NCBI GenBank assembly: GCA_030431715.1
Contig: JAUIIO010000029.1
Coordinates: 1 to 45,650 of the forward strand
Reading direction: 5' to 3'
Source of the DNA: a bacterium
GTDB lineage: Bacteria; Bdellovibrionota_C; UBA2361; RFPC01
Length of the DNA: 45,650 nucleotides
Shown here: one piece after another, positions 1-7,187 of the stretch
Layout: the number at the start of each line of letters is the position of its first letter
Numbering within the stretch: the first letter of the stretch is position 1
The notes under the pieces: model-generated
What the model saw: the letters and a program-made list of their open reading frames with translations, nothing else
Database searches by the model: none
Told to the model about the DNA's origin: nothing
Translations under genes and position numbers: made by a program

Positions 1-150
1 TCACGATGTAGGCTCATATCGAGCATATTTGAGTCATATCCCATGCTCTCTATATCGATAGACTCTCAAAATAGGTAAAGCTCCGGCTCTCTTTTCTTTA
101 GAGATACGAAAATTTTGTAGAAAGAATAGATGTGCTGCCTCGGAGAGCTC

Positions 151-1032
151 TCAGGGAGCTTCTTCGGACATCTCTGATGCGGAAAGGGGATCGGTCATTA
201 GGCTGAAAAGCTCTTCTCCATCTGTGTAACCATCGCCATCCGTATCTGCGAGGAGCGGATCGGTCATAAATCGTGTCTCCTCAAACACATCTTGGAGGTT
301 GTCCTTGTCCGTATCAGGACGCAACTTGTTCATGTACTTGCGTCCTCTCTTCTTTAAATATCTTACCAATTTCTTAGTTAACTGTTGGTATCCTTCGCTA
401 GAGGGGTGAATCTGATCGTCTGAAAGGAGTGTTTTACTGACTTTATCAAATCGCAAGTTACTCGGGAATTTTCTGGTACTTCTGCTGAGTATGATTTTGT
501 TGAGCTCCGCTACCCAAGGGCCTTGTGAACCTCTATTTGGAAGCATAAGAACAGATGTAATGATGAAAGGAGGATACCCTTCTGTTCTTTGTACTTTAGA
601 ATTAACAAACTTTCTCGCACGCTTAATATTACGATAAGTTTGTATCGGTGGGCCAAAGAGCCAGCGGTCGTTCCTTCCTTCGTCTATTACCACGATGTCT
701 GCTAATCGAAGAGCATCCCTCATCTTCTCGTTTTTACTGTTTTTCCCAAAGGCGTCATCAAGCTCCTTTAGTAAAGCGCGGGTTTGTTGTCCGGGTACAC
801 CAAAGTTGTAAAGATTGGCATCTTTTAATCGTGCCTCTGTGCGTAGCACGTAACCACCGCTTCCCCCATTCTTCTCATCGCCTGTGCCGTATACAAGGCT
901 ATCACCCAAAAACACAATATTTAGGGCCCCGTCGCAATTGTAGTCGGGGATATTGTGTACAGGTGGGCAGGCGAGTGCGAAAGCCGGGCATAAAGACAGG
1001 AGCAAGAGTTGTAAGAAATACTTAAAAGTCAT
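151..1032 (-). CDS. Secreted SGNH/GDSL-family hydrolase with C-terminal calcium-binding repeats
   Basis: Predicted 293-aa exported esterase/lipase-like protein. The N-terminus has a signal peptide (hydrophobic run LQLLLLSLCPAFALA), then block I VFLGDSLVYGTG with the nucleophile Ser. An Asn-containing block GRNDRW and a late DQIHPSSEGY block complete the usual SGNH Ser/Gly/Asn/His set. The last ~45 residues carry DTDKDNLQD and DTDGDGYTDGEE, thrombospondin-type-3-like acidic loops that normally bind calcium. A longer frame upstream to 1311 exists, but only the ATG at 1030-1032 puts a signal peptide at the start and avoids overlap with the divergent gene, so it was chosen. The substrate is not predictable; surface polysaccharide deacetylation or lipid ester hydrolysis are both possible. 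Fold confident, role inferred. Confidence 0.85.
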   Translation of the reverse strand: MTFKYFLQLLLLSLCPAFALACPPVHNIPDYNCDGALNIVFLGDSLVYGTGDEKNGGSGGYVLRTEARLKDANLYNFGVPGQQTRALLKELDDAFGKNSKNEKMRDALRLADIVVIDEGRNDRWLFGPPIQTYRNIKRARKFVNSKVQRTEGYPPFIITSVLMLPNRGSQGPWVAELNKIILSRSTRKFPSNLRFDKVSKTLLSDDQIHPSSEGYQQLTKKLVRYLKKRGRKYMNKLRPDTDKDNLQDVFEETRFMTDPLLADTDGDGYTDGEELFSLMTDPLSASEMSEEAP

Positions 1033-1303
1033 AGTGCTAGAAAATCTACATAGTGAACGGATATGATTTTTACATACTCTGCTCTTCAATGGCACTCCCC
1101 AACAACAAAAAATATGATTCAATGTCCAGAGAATAGCGCCTAAGTCCCTGAAAACAGGTGTGACGCCTCTGACACCATGAGAAGCGGCGGATCTTGAATT
1201 GGGGGTGCTGTGAAGTGGTGGTGAAGTGCTCTTAAGAGAATAATCGCATATTCCGATGTATCTCATGGGACAGACTAAATTTACTATATTTCGGGGGCCT
1301 CCC
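1033..1303. promoter_or_regulatory. Divergent intergenic region between the SGNH hydrolase and the repeat protein
   Basis: 271 bp separate two divergently transcribed secreted-protein genes and must hold both promoters. I see no convincing -35/-10 pair, sigma-54 site or inverted repeat strong enough to mark. Frames that read through this stretch have no signal-peptide or domain support. Confidence 0.4.
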
Positions 1304-3739
1304 ATGAACATTCAGTTACAACTCAAGCAGTACGCTTTGGCGTGTCTATTATGTTGCGTTTTGATCGGTGTTGGAGCTCTAAAGGCTCAACCGTTTGAAG
1401 ATCAGCAAGCACCGCTCTGTCACCCAAATGACTGTAACTTTAATGGTGTGTTCGATGATATTGAAACAACTCCGGGGGAGTATTCTGGTTTTGCTGAGCC
1501 TGGGCCTTATTATGTTAATGACATAAATCAAAACAGAATACCTGATGAATGTGAATTAGACTGCAACCGTAATGGGTATCCCGATGATTATGATGTTCAC
1601 GGCGAACCTGGAGCCCCAGATTACGTTCGGCCGCTTTCTATGGATGCCAATCAAAATAATGTCCCTGACGAATGTGAGGTTGATTGTAACAGAAACGGAT
1701 ACCCCGATGATTATGATGTACACGGTGAGCCGGGAGCTCCAGAGTACATGCGCCCGCTCTCAATGGATGCGAATGATAACGATATTCCAGATGAGTGTGA
1801 AATCGATTGTAACCGGAACGGGTACCCGGACGACTACGATGTAAACGGAGACCCGTATGCGCCAGATTACGTGCGTCCAAACTCCATGGATGCAAATCAA
1901 AACTCTATTCCAGATGAGTGTGAACTTGACTGCAATAGAAACGGTTATCCAGATGACTACGACATAAATGGTCCTGCCAATGGCCCTGATTATCTTCAAC
2001 CAACTTCAGAAGATGAGAATGAAAATAACATTCCAGATGAATGCGAGCGGCTTGAGTTCACCGAGCCACAATTTCAGAAGCCTTATGAGATTACAGCGAG
2101 TTCTACGTATTCGAGCATGGACTCTTACGTGGCAACCAATGTAGGCGATGATAATCTTTCAACCTTTTGGGCTGGTGGTTTTGGGCAAGCGCCTTATGAG
2201 CTGAGCTTCCGTTTTGAAGAGGAGTTTTATCTTACCTCGGTAGAAGTCTTTGTCCACAACTACTTTCTCCCATCAAGTCTTGAACTTGAGGTAGCGAGCG
2301 GTGATGCGGAAAGACGAAAAGCAAAATTTAAATCATCCGGATGGATACCGGTGTCAGGTCGTGCGTATATGGTAAAAAAGGAGCTAACCTTTGATAAAAT
2401 ATCTGGTAACAGAGTTTATCTTCGAATTCCCGCATCGACGAGCTCCACTAATATTGTGTATGAAGTTCGATTTGTAGGGATCTCAGGATTCTCTGATGAC
2501 TGTAACTTCAATGAAGTAAAAGACAGTGAGGAGATAGCCACGAACCTCATTCAGCGCGAGAACTGTAGACATGGTGGATATCCAGAATGTGAGGGTTATA
2601 TTGATATCGATCTGAACGATAACAATATTGTTGATTCATGCGAGGCGGACTGTAACAAAAACTACGTACCCGATTCACATGAAGTTGCGATGAATCTCAT
2701 TCAACGTGAAAACTGTCGTCATGGTGGATATCCAGAATGTGAAGGCTTTATAGATATCGACCTGAATGATAACGAGATCGTAGATACATGCGAGGCGGAC
2801 TGTAATAAAAACTATGTGCCTGATTCACACGAAGTTGCGATGAATCTTATCCAACGGGAGAACTGCCGGCATGGTGGATATCCAGAATGTGAAGGCTTTG
2901 TGGATATCGATCTCAATGATAACGAGATCGTGGATGCATGTGAAGATGACTGCAACAAGAACTATACCCCTGACTCATATGAGATCTCTATGAACCTCAT
3001 TCAACGTGAGAACTGTCGTCATGGTGGATATCCAGAATGTGAAAGTTTTGTAGATATTGACCTGAACGATAATGAAAAGGTCGATTCCTGTGAAGAGGAT
3101 TGCAACCGCAATTTTATTCCTGATGACTATGAGATAGCGATGGATACCTATCTGGCACAATATCCAGAAGATCAGAACTGCTATTATGATAGTATCAGAG
3201 GATACATCTGTGAGTCCCCGCGTTTAGTTGATGCCAATAGTGATGGAATCATCGATGTATGTCAGTTCTGTCCTTTGGTCAACGAACTTTGTTCTCTAGA
3301 GGCAACTTCAAACTCGGTCTACGAAAGCTATTCCAGATATCAATCTCAGAATTTGTTTGATGACAATCATGGAACCTTGTGGGTGAGTAACTTTTCACAG
3401 GGTGGAGCGTTTGAGGAAAATACGGTTATTGATATCTCAACTGGGGGGCCTGCTGATATATTCTATATCGAGCTTGATTGGTATCATAATTACGGTGCTG
3501 AGTTCAGTATAGAAGTCAGAACAGCGGGGGATGAAAATTACAGACCCGTGTATTCAGGCGCTGAGTGGGGATCCAGTGAGGCTTCCTCAACAACATCTGT
3601 TGTTGCTCTGGAGGAGCCTCAAGTAACTGACATCCGTCTTATTATTCTACGCCCGGCATCGTACTTAGCTGTGCTCTCTGAAATGCGAATTGTAGGACTC
3701 TCAGAGAATGCCTGTGGTAATAGGGCAAGTGGCTTCTAG
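1304..3739 (+). CDS. Large secreted repeat protein with two tandem-repeat families and two discoidin-like domains
   Basis: 811-aa exported protein. Order: signal peptide (LACLLCCVLIGVGALKA), one partial then four 41-aa units of the form DCNRNGYPDDYDV...DANQNNVPDECE (units start at nt 1559, 1682, 1805, 1928). Next is a ~150-aa domain starting near PYEITASSTYSS with DNLSTFWAGG, like F5/8 type C (discoidin) carbohydrate-binding folds. Four 50-aa units follow (nt 2498, 2648, 2798, 2948) of the form DCNKNYVPDSHEVAMNLIQ...LNDNEIVDTCE, a degenerate fifth, and a second discoidin-like domain (NLFDDNHGTLWVS). The acidic DxNxNxxPD loops resemble dockerin/thrombospondin-type-3 calcium sites. Start chosen at the ATG directly before the signal peptide; an upstream start at 1256 would bury it. 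Probable calcium-stiffened surface adhesin or carbohydrate binder; ligand unknown. Confidence 0.85.
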   Translation: MNIQLQLKQYALACLLCCVLIGVGALKAQPFEDQQAPLCHPNDCNFNGVFDDIETTPGEYSGFAEPGPYYVNDINQNRIPDECELDCNRNGYPDDYDVHGEPGAPDYVRPLSMDANQNNVPDECEVDCNRNGYPDDYDVHGEPGAPEYMRPLSMDANDNDIPDECEIDCNRNGYPDDYDVNGDPYAPDYVRPNSMDANQNSIPDECELDCNRNGYPDDYDINGPANGPDYLQPTSEDENENNIPDECERLEFTEPQFQKPYEITASSTYSSMDSYVATNVGDDNLSTFWAGGFGQAPYELSFRFEEEFYLTSVEVFVHNYFLPSSLELEVASGDAERRKAKFKSSGWIPVSGRAYMVKKELTFDKISGNRVYLRIPASTSSTNIVYEVRFVGISGFSDDCNFNEVKDSEEIATNLIQRENCRHGGYPECEGYIDIDLNDNNIVDSCEADCNKNYVPDSHEVAMNLIQRENCRHGGYPECEGFIDIDLNDNEIVDTCEADCNKNYVPDSHEVAMNLIQRENCRHGGYPECEGFVDIDLNDNEIVDACEDDCNKNYTPDSYEISMNLIQRENCRHGGYPECESFVDIDLNDNEKVDSCEEDCNRNFIPDDYEIAMDTYLAQYPEDQNCYYDSIRGYICESPRLVDANSDGIIDVCQFCPLVNELCSLEATSNSVYESYSRYQSQNLFDDNHGTLWVSNFSQGGAFEENTVIDISTGGPADIFYIELDWYHNYGAEFSIEVRTAGDENYRPVYSGAEWGSSEASSTTSVVALEEPQVTDIRLIILRPASYLAVLSEMRIVGLSENACGNRASGF
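1559..2050 (+). repeat. Four 123-bp coding tandem repeats (family A)
   Basis: Units begin at 1559, 1682, 1805 and 1928, exactly 123 bp (41 codons) apart. Each encodes DCNRNGYPDDYD followed by a Gly/Pro segment and an Asp/Asn-rich ending PDECE. A shorter, more diverged unit precedes them. Wobble positions differ between units, so they are older than family B or under protein-level constraint. Confidence 0.92.
2498..3097 (+). repeat. Four 150-bp coding tandem repeats (family B)
   Basis: Units begin at 2498, 2648, 2798 and 2948, exactly 150 bp (50 codons) apart, with a diverged fifth unit from 3098. They encode DCNKNYVPDSHEV, the segment NLIQRENCRHGGYPECE and IDIDLNDNEIVD. Units 2 to 4 are very similar at nucleotide level, including the stretch around catggtggatatccagaatg, pointing to recent duplication or gene conversion. 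Confidence 0.92.
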
Positions 3740-3798
3740 AGCTGCTAGTCCTCATGGATTTATTTGCTTAGTGTGAGTTAGAGGCATATCCTTAAGGA

Positions 3799-4605
3799 AT
3801 GCCTGAGCAGAATGTAGAGCCTGATAATCCAAGTCGAGACCCCTCTCAGCTAGACAGACGTACTGCGCTACGTTTTAGCCTTCTTAGTTTTGGACTAGCA
3901 ACATCTGCTATCGGTACGCTCGTTGGATATGGTGGAAGGCAGTACTTAAAAAGCGAGAGTGAGAGATCGGCAGATCGGGCCGTTAACTACTTCAAAACCC
4001 TTTGCTCTGCGCACGTTCATATCAAAGAATTGAGCACGACTACTTCTGCATTTGAAGGCTATCTCTCAAAGCAGCTAATCTCAGCCAATTTTGGTGATGC
4101 GCATGTAAAGACCCTTTCCAGAGTGTTATCTGATATCGCGAGACGTGATCGTGCTGCTATAGCAAGCTTCTCACCAGATGACATGCGTAGTCTTGTAGAT
4201 TCACTGAGTCAGTTATCTGGGCTTTTAGGTGCTAAAATAGAATTGTCAGGAACTCTTTCTGCAGAGACTGGGGACTCGCTCCTTACCTATCTTGACCAGC
4301 AAGCTCGCAGATTACCAATCGAGGGCTCTCTTGAAGAGAGAATCATAGAGATTGAAGATATCTTAGCAAACGTTGATCTTTATCTAATTGATTCACCAGA
4401 AGAACTCAGGCCATCGGGGAGGCGTACAAGCGTGTATCTGCCTTCTCGCCTGCGCAATATAAAGCAAGGTTGTCGTGCCTCGTTGGTTGAAGCCCCTACG
4501 CAACAGGGAGAGCTCTCAGCTGGTCTCGAGATGCGAATGTTACGCCTTCTTAAAAAAACAGAGCCTGAGGGCATGTCTATAAGTAGCGTAATTACAGCAC
4601 ATTAG
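3799..4605 (+). CDS. Unrecognised exported or membrane-anchored protein with possible Tat-like N-terminus
   Basis: 268 aa, not recognised. Residues ~19-45 read DRRTALRFSLLSFGLATSAI, a twin-arginine followed by a hydrophobic stretch: either a weak Tat signal or an N-terminal membrane anchor. The rest is helical and polar (alternating charged and Leu residues) with no Cys and no domain I can name. An in-frame TAA sits at 3793-3795, immediately before the ATG region, so this is the first possible ATG. An AAGGA abuts the start with no spacing, leaving GAGG at 3781-3784 as the more plausible ribosome site. It follows the repeat protein by 59 bp on the same strand and may be co-transcribed. Confidence 0.7.
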   Translation: MPEQNVEPDNPSRDPSQLDRRTALRFSLLSFGLATSAIGTLVGYGGRQYLKSESERSADRAVNYFKTLCSAHVHIKELSTTTSAFEGYLSKQLISANFGDAHVKTLSRVLSDIARRDRAAIASFSPDDMRSLVDSLSQLSGLLGAKIELSGTLSAETGDSLLTYLDQQARRLPIEGSLEERIIEIEDILANVDLYLIDSPEELRPSGRRTSVYLPSRLRNIKQGCRASLVEAPTQQGELSAGLEMRMLRLLKKTEPEGMSISSVITAH

Positions 4606-4683
4606 CCCATTTCTGGAGCAACTCTGCACTTAGTACAGATAGGTGTTTGGCAGCTAGAGCTTCTTGCTCAGCTTTCTGGTTTT

Positions 4684-4708
4684 TATGCCGCTGAGCAATG
4701 TCGGCATA
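4684..4708 (+). promoter_or_regulatory. 7-bp perfect hairpin just upstream of the Cys-rich gene pair
   Basis: TATGCCG (4684-4690) and CGGCATA (4702-4708) are perfect inverted repeats with an 11-nt loop, ending 20 bp before the chosen start of the next gene. No T run follows, so a terminator is unlikely. It may be an mRNA leader hairpin or an operator. Confidence 0.4.
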
Positions 4709-4728
4709 AGGTTAAAAGAGGTATGCAC

Positions 4729-5043
4729 ATGAAAATTCTATCTAAACTCCTATTAGCGTCACTGCTATCACTCACGGTGAGTTCACCGGCATTTGCCATA
4801 TTTATTCCTTCTTCTAATCCGGATCCCACACCGACACCACATCAAGGACCTTGTATGGTTCACGGTCAGGACAGTGAAGAGTGTAAAGAGTGCGTTGATG
4901 AATGTAATGAATTCTATGACGGAGCAATAGAAAACAATCCACGATGTGTCTGCTCTGATGATGAGATTAATTGTACAGGGGATATTAATGAGTATTGGGA
5001 AGAATCTCGGAAAATATGCCTTGAAAACTGCGGTAGCTTTTAA
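4729..5043 (+). CDS. Small secreted Cys-rich protein, first of a tandem pair
   Basis: 104-aa exported protein of unknown function. A clear signal peptide (KLLLASLLSLTVSSPAFA) is followed by a DPTPTP linker and then a ~75-aa domain with about nine cysteines, including EECKECVDEC and a final CLENC. Two ATGs lie close together at 4723 and 4729; AGAGG at 4717-4721 leaves only 1 nt to the first but 7 nt to the second, so the second was chosen. The next gene downstream has the same architecture, so the two are paralogues. The cysteines probably form disulfides in the periplasm or outside the cell. Confidence 0.82.
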   Translation: MKILSKLLLASLLSLTVSSPAFAIFIPSSNPDPTPTPHQGPCMVHGQDSEECKECVDECNEFYDGAIENNPRCVCSDDEINCTGDINEYWEESRKICLENCGSF

Positions 5044-5065
5044 CGGAAATTTTAGGAGGTTCTCA

Positions 5066-5413
5066 ATGTTCAGTAAGATTACAAAATTAACTTTACTTTT
5101 CGTATTCTGTATCACTCTTCCTCAGGGCGCGTTTGCTCTTAGTGGAAGTAGAATTCATATCGATCCCACACCAACGCCAACTCCACCCTGTGTTTCAATC
5201 GATGACGGAAGTGGTGATGTTGAAGATGAAGAAGCATGCCGAGCGTGCGAAGATAAATGTGAAGAAGAGCTTAAGCAGTGTGAAGACTTTGCGAAGCCCT
5301 GTACCTGCTATGATAAGCAGGGCGGGAAGAGTAACTGTCAGGGTATTATCGAATATCTGTGCGGACAGGACAGTTATAAATGTCACGATAAGTGCTGGGG
5401 AGAGGTCGGGTAA
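5066..5413 (+). CDS. Small secreted Cys-rich protein, second of a tandem pair
   Basis: 115-aa exported protein, paralogue of the preceding gene. A signal peptide (TLLFVFCITLPQGAFA) leads into DPTPTPTP and a domain with about eleven cysteines, with EACRACEDKCEEE matching the first gene's EECKECVDECNEF. The start is fixed by a perfect AGGAGG at 5054-5059 with 6-nt spacing; the longer frame from 4946 overlaps the previous gene and lacks the signal peptide. Its 3' end overlaps the convergent membrane-protein gene by 31 bp. Function unknown. Confidence 0.85.
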   Translation: MFSKITKLTLLFVFCITLPQGAFALSGSRIHIDPTPTPTPPCVSIDDGSGDVEDEEACRACEDKCEEELKQCEDFAKPCTCYDKQGGKSNCQGIIEYLCGQDSYKCHDKCWGEVG

Positions 5414-6786
5414 ACCTTCTTACACATCTTCTCACGAAAAGCGATTTCACGAGCTCTCATGGTATCTCCTTGAGACTCGTAAAGCTCAGCAAGGCTCTTA
5501 AGGATAGGTTCGTAGCAGCGATTCTTTAAGAGGCCTTGCTTGTATATTTCTTCTGCTACATCAATCTCACCTTTTCTAAAGTATGCATAACCGTAGTTGT
5601 TGTAGGCAATCAGGCTGTTCGGGTAATGCTTCAGTACCTGTTGATAGGTGGTATCTGCTGATTGATATATCTTGTTCTGATGGTAGGTAAGAGAGCCATA
5701 GGTGCAGGTCATAAGCGTGAAGATTGATACAACTGAGAAGCGACCGGATCTTGTTACGGAGAACTTCGAGAGGAGACTTCCTAGAAAGAGAATGAAAAAG
5801 AGAAGTGAAGGATACAGCCTCCACTCAAGGATAACTTGATGTTTTGGAATGAAAGTATTTGTCGGTATGAGAGTAAAAAAGAAACAGAGTAAAAGCATTG
5901 AACTGAGATCTCTTCGTTTCAAAATGCACACTATGAGGCTTACCAGTATCGTGATGGAACCGAGAATAACTGGCGGAGTAGAGAAGATATGAAACCAAGA
6001 GAGCTTATGAAGTAGCGCAATCTTAACCGGGACTAAATAGATACCAAAAAGAACCGGAATGAAATTTCCAATTTGAGAGTAAAAGTAGGTGAGGGAAAAG
6101 AGATTCTTGCCATCAAGAAAAGGCAAGGCATAAAAATTGAGAAAGAGCCCCATGAGTAACAACGACAGTGAAATCAGAATAACGTGATTTTTTTGAATTG
6201 CCATTTTATCAGAACGAAAGTAAGCGATAAGATAAAAGAGTATTGGATAAACAACAAAAACCTGTTTTGTAAGCGTGGCTAGTGCCAAACACGTTGAGAT
6301 GACTATAAGCTGTTTTCGTGTAAGTCTCCTTTTTCCGAGATCTGCGATCGTATACTCGAGGGCGATGAGAATAAACAAGAGTCCAAGTGAATAATTACGC
6401 CCGTATATCTGACTCGCAACAGAGGTAGCAAGGGGATGGCATGCGAAAAGCAATGCGCAGAAGAACGCCGGGAGTTCAAGCTTTTTGGCTATCTTGTAGA
6501 GCAGGAGTACGTTTGCAAGATGAATGATGATATTGAAAGCATGATAAGGGGCGGAATTCTCACCGTGGAAGGCGTATTGAATGGTGTATGAGAAAACACT
6601 TATTGGTCTATGAAAGAGCGCTTTGACGCTTATGAAGTTATGAAGGAAGGTGTCGAGATCTGTGATGACGGAATTTTGCAGAATACCATGTATCTCATCA
6701 CCTAAGAACGGGATAGAGAGTGCCGGGATGTAAAGGAGGAGCGTTATTATGATGAGAAGAGCGATTTGGGCGCTAGAGTTCTGAAT
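5383..6786 (-). CDS. TMTC-like polytopic membrane protein (putative glycosyltransferase) with C-terminal TPRs
   Basis: About 467 aa. The N-terminal half reads like TMTC/O-mannosyltransferase-related proteins: a first membrane helix, an acidic loop FLGDEIHGILQNSVI, then DLDTFLHNF, HRPISVFSY, APYHAFNIIIHLANVLLLY and HPLATSVASQIYGRN. Several membrane helices follow, and residues ~370-450 form two to three TPRs (SLIAYNNYGYAYFRKGEIDVAEEIY). The open frame runs back to an in-frame TAG at 6814-6816, but no ATG, GTG or TTG occurs before a TTG at 6451-6453, inside conserved sequence. The start given (ATT, 6784-6786) is a guess; ATA at 6790-6792 is equally possible, with GGGGA upstream. It overlaps the end of the MazG-like gene, suggesting translational coupling. 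Likely transfers a sugar from a polyprenyl donor; substrate unknown. Confidence 0.72.
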   Translation of the reverse strand: MQNSSAQIALLIIITLLLYIPALSIPFLGDEIHGILQNSVITDLDTFLHNFISVKALFHRPISVFSYTIQYAFHGENSAPYHAFNIIIHLANVLLLYKIAKKLELPAFFCALLFACHPLATSVASQIYGRNYSLGLLFILIALEYTIADLGKRRLTRKQLIVISTCLALATLTKQVFVVYPILFYLIAYFRSDKMAIQKNHVILISLSLLLMGLFLNFYALPFLDGKNLFSLTYFYSQIGNFIPVLFGIYLVPVKIALLHKLSWFHIFSTPPVILGSITILVSLIVCILKRRDLSSMLLLCFFFTLIPTNTFIPKHQVILEWRLYPSLLFFILFLGSLLSKFSVTRSGRFSVVSIFTLMTCTYGSLTYHQNKIYQSADTTYQQVLKHYPNSLIAYNNYGYAYFRKGEIDVAEEIYKQGLLKNRCYEPILKSLAELYESQGDTMRAREIAFREKMCKKVYPTSPQHLS

Positions 6787-7111
6787 ATTTATCGCTCTTC
6801 CCCTTTGCTTTTTCTATCGGGTATTTCCTCTCATTTTTTTTCATCTTAGTATGAAAGGCTTTTTCAAGGTCTATCCCGAGGTCTGATGCTAGAAGCAGTA
6901 CCCAGTAGAGTACATCTGCAAGCTCATCACCAATCGCTTCTCTGTCTAATGTCTTTAGATCGCTCTCAGACTTCCACTGAAAATGTTCCGCGAGTTCAGA
7001 TGCTTCAAGGATAAGTGAAAGAGCCATATCCTTCGGATTATGAAACTGCTTCCAGTCGCGTGCGTCACGAAATTTTAGAATTTGAGAGGTTATATTTTGT
7101 AGATCGCTCAT
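6773..7111 (-). CDS. MazG-like nucleotide pyrophosphohydrolase (RS21-C6/dCTPase type)
   Basis: 112-aa all-alpha NTP pyrophosphatase. The two metal-binding helices are visible: SLILEASELAEHFQW (ExxxE type) and GDELADVLYWVLLL (ExxD type), with FRDARDWKQFH near the N-terminus as in the dCTPase/XTP3-transactivated family. It would hydrolyse non-canonical or excess (d)NTPs to monophosphates. The ATG of MSDLQN matches where family members begin; the longer frame to 7159 would need a TTG and adds a non-conserved segment. The 3' end overlaps the start region of the TMTC-like gene. Confidence 0.88.
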   Translation of the reverse strand: MSDLQNITSQILKFRDARDWKQFHNPKDMALSLILEASELAEHFQWKSESDLKTLDREAIGDELADVLYWVLLLASDLGIDLEKAFHTKMKKNERKYPIEKAKGKSDKYSEL

Positions 7112-7187
7112 GAGGTGGAAGTATAGCGGGTGTAGTTGAGCGATGGAAGGCTTTATCAACGGTGCACTGCAGAAGTATTAATAGCCG

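Noticed and set aside
1..44. Possible minus-strand partial CDS running off the left edge (ATG at 42-44)
   Set aside because: Only 14 codons are visible, with no clear ribosome site or recognisable sequence. Bases 1-150 otherwise hold nothing I can support.
1638..1999. Open frames opposite or alongside the tandem repeats
   Set aside because: They arise from the periodic codons of the repeat gene and have no independent support.
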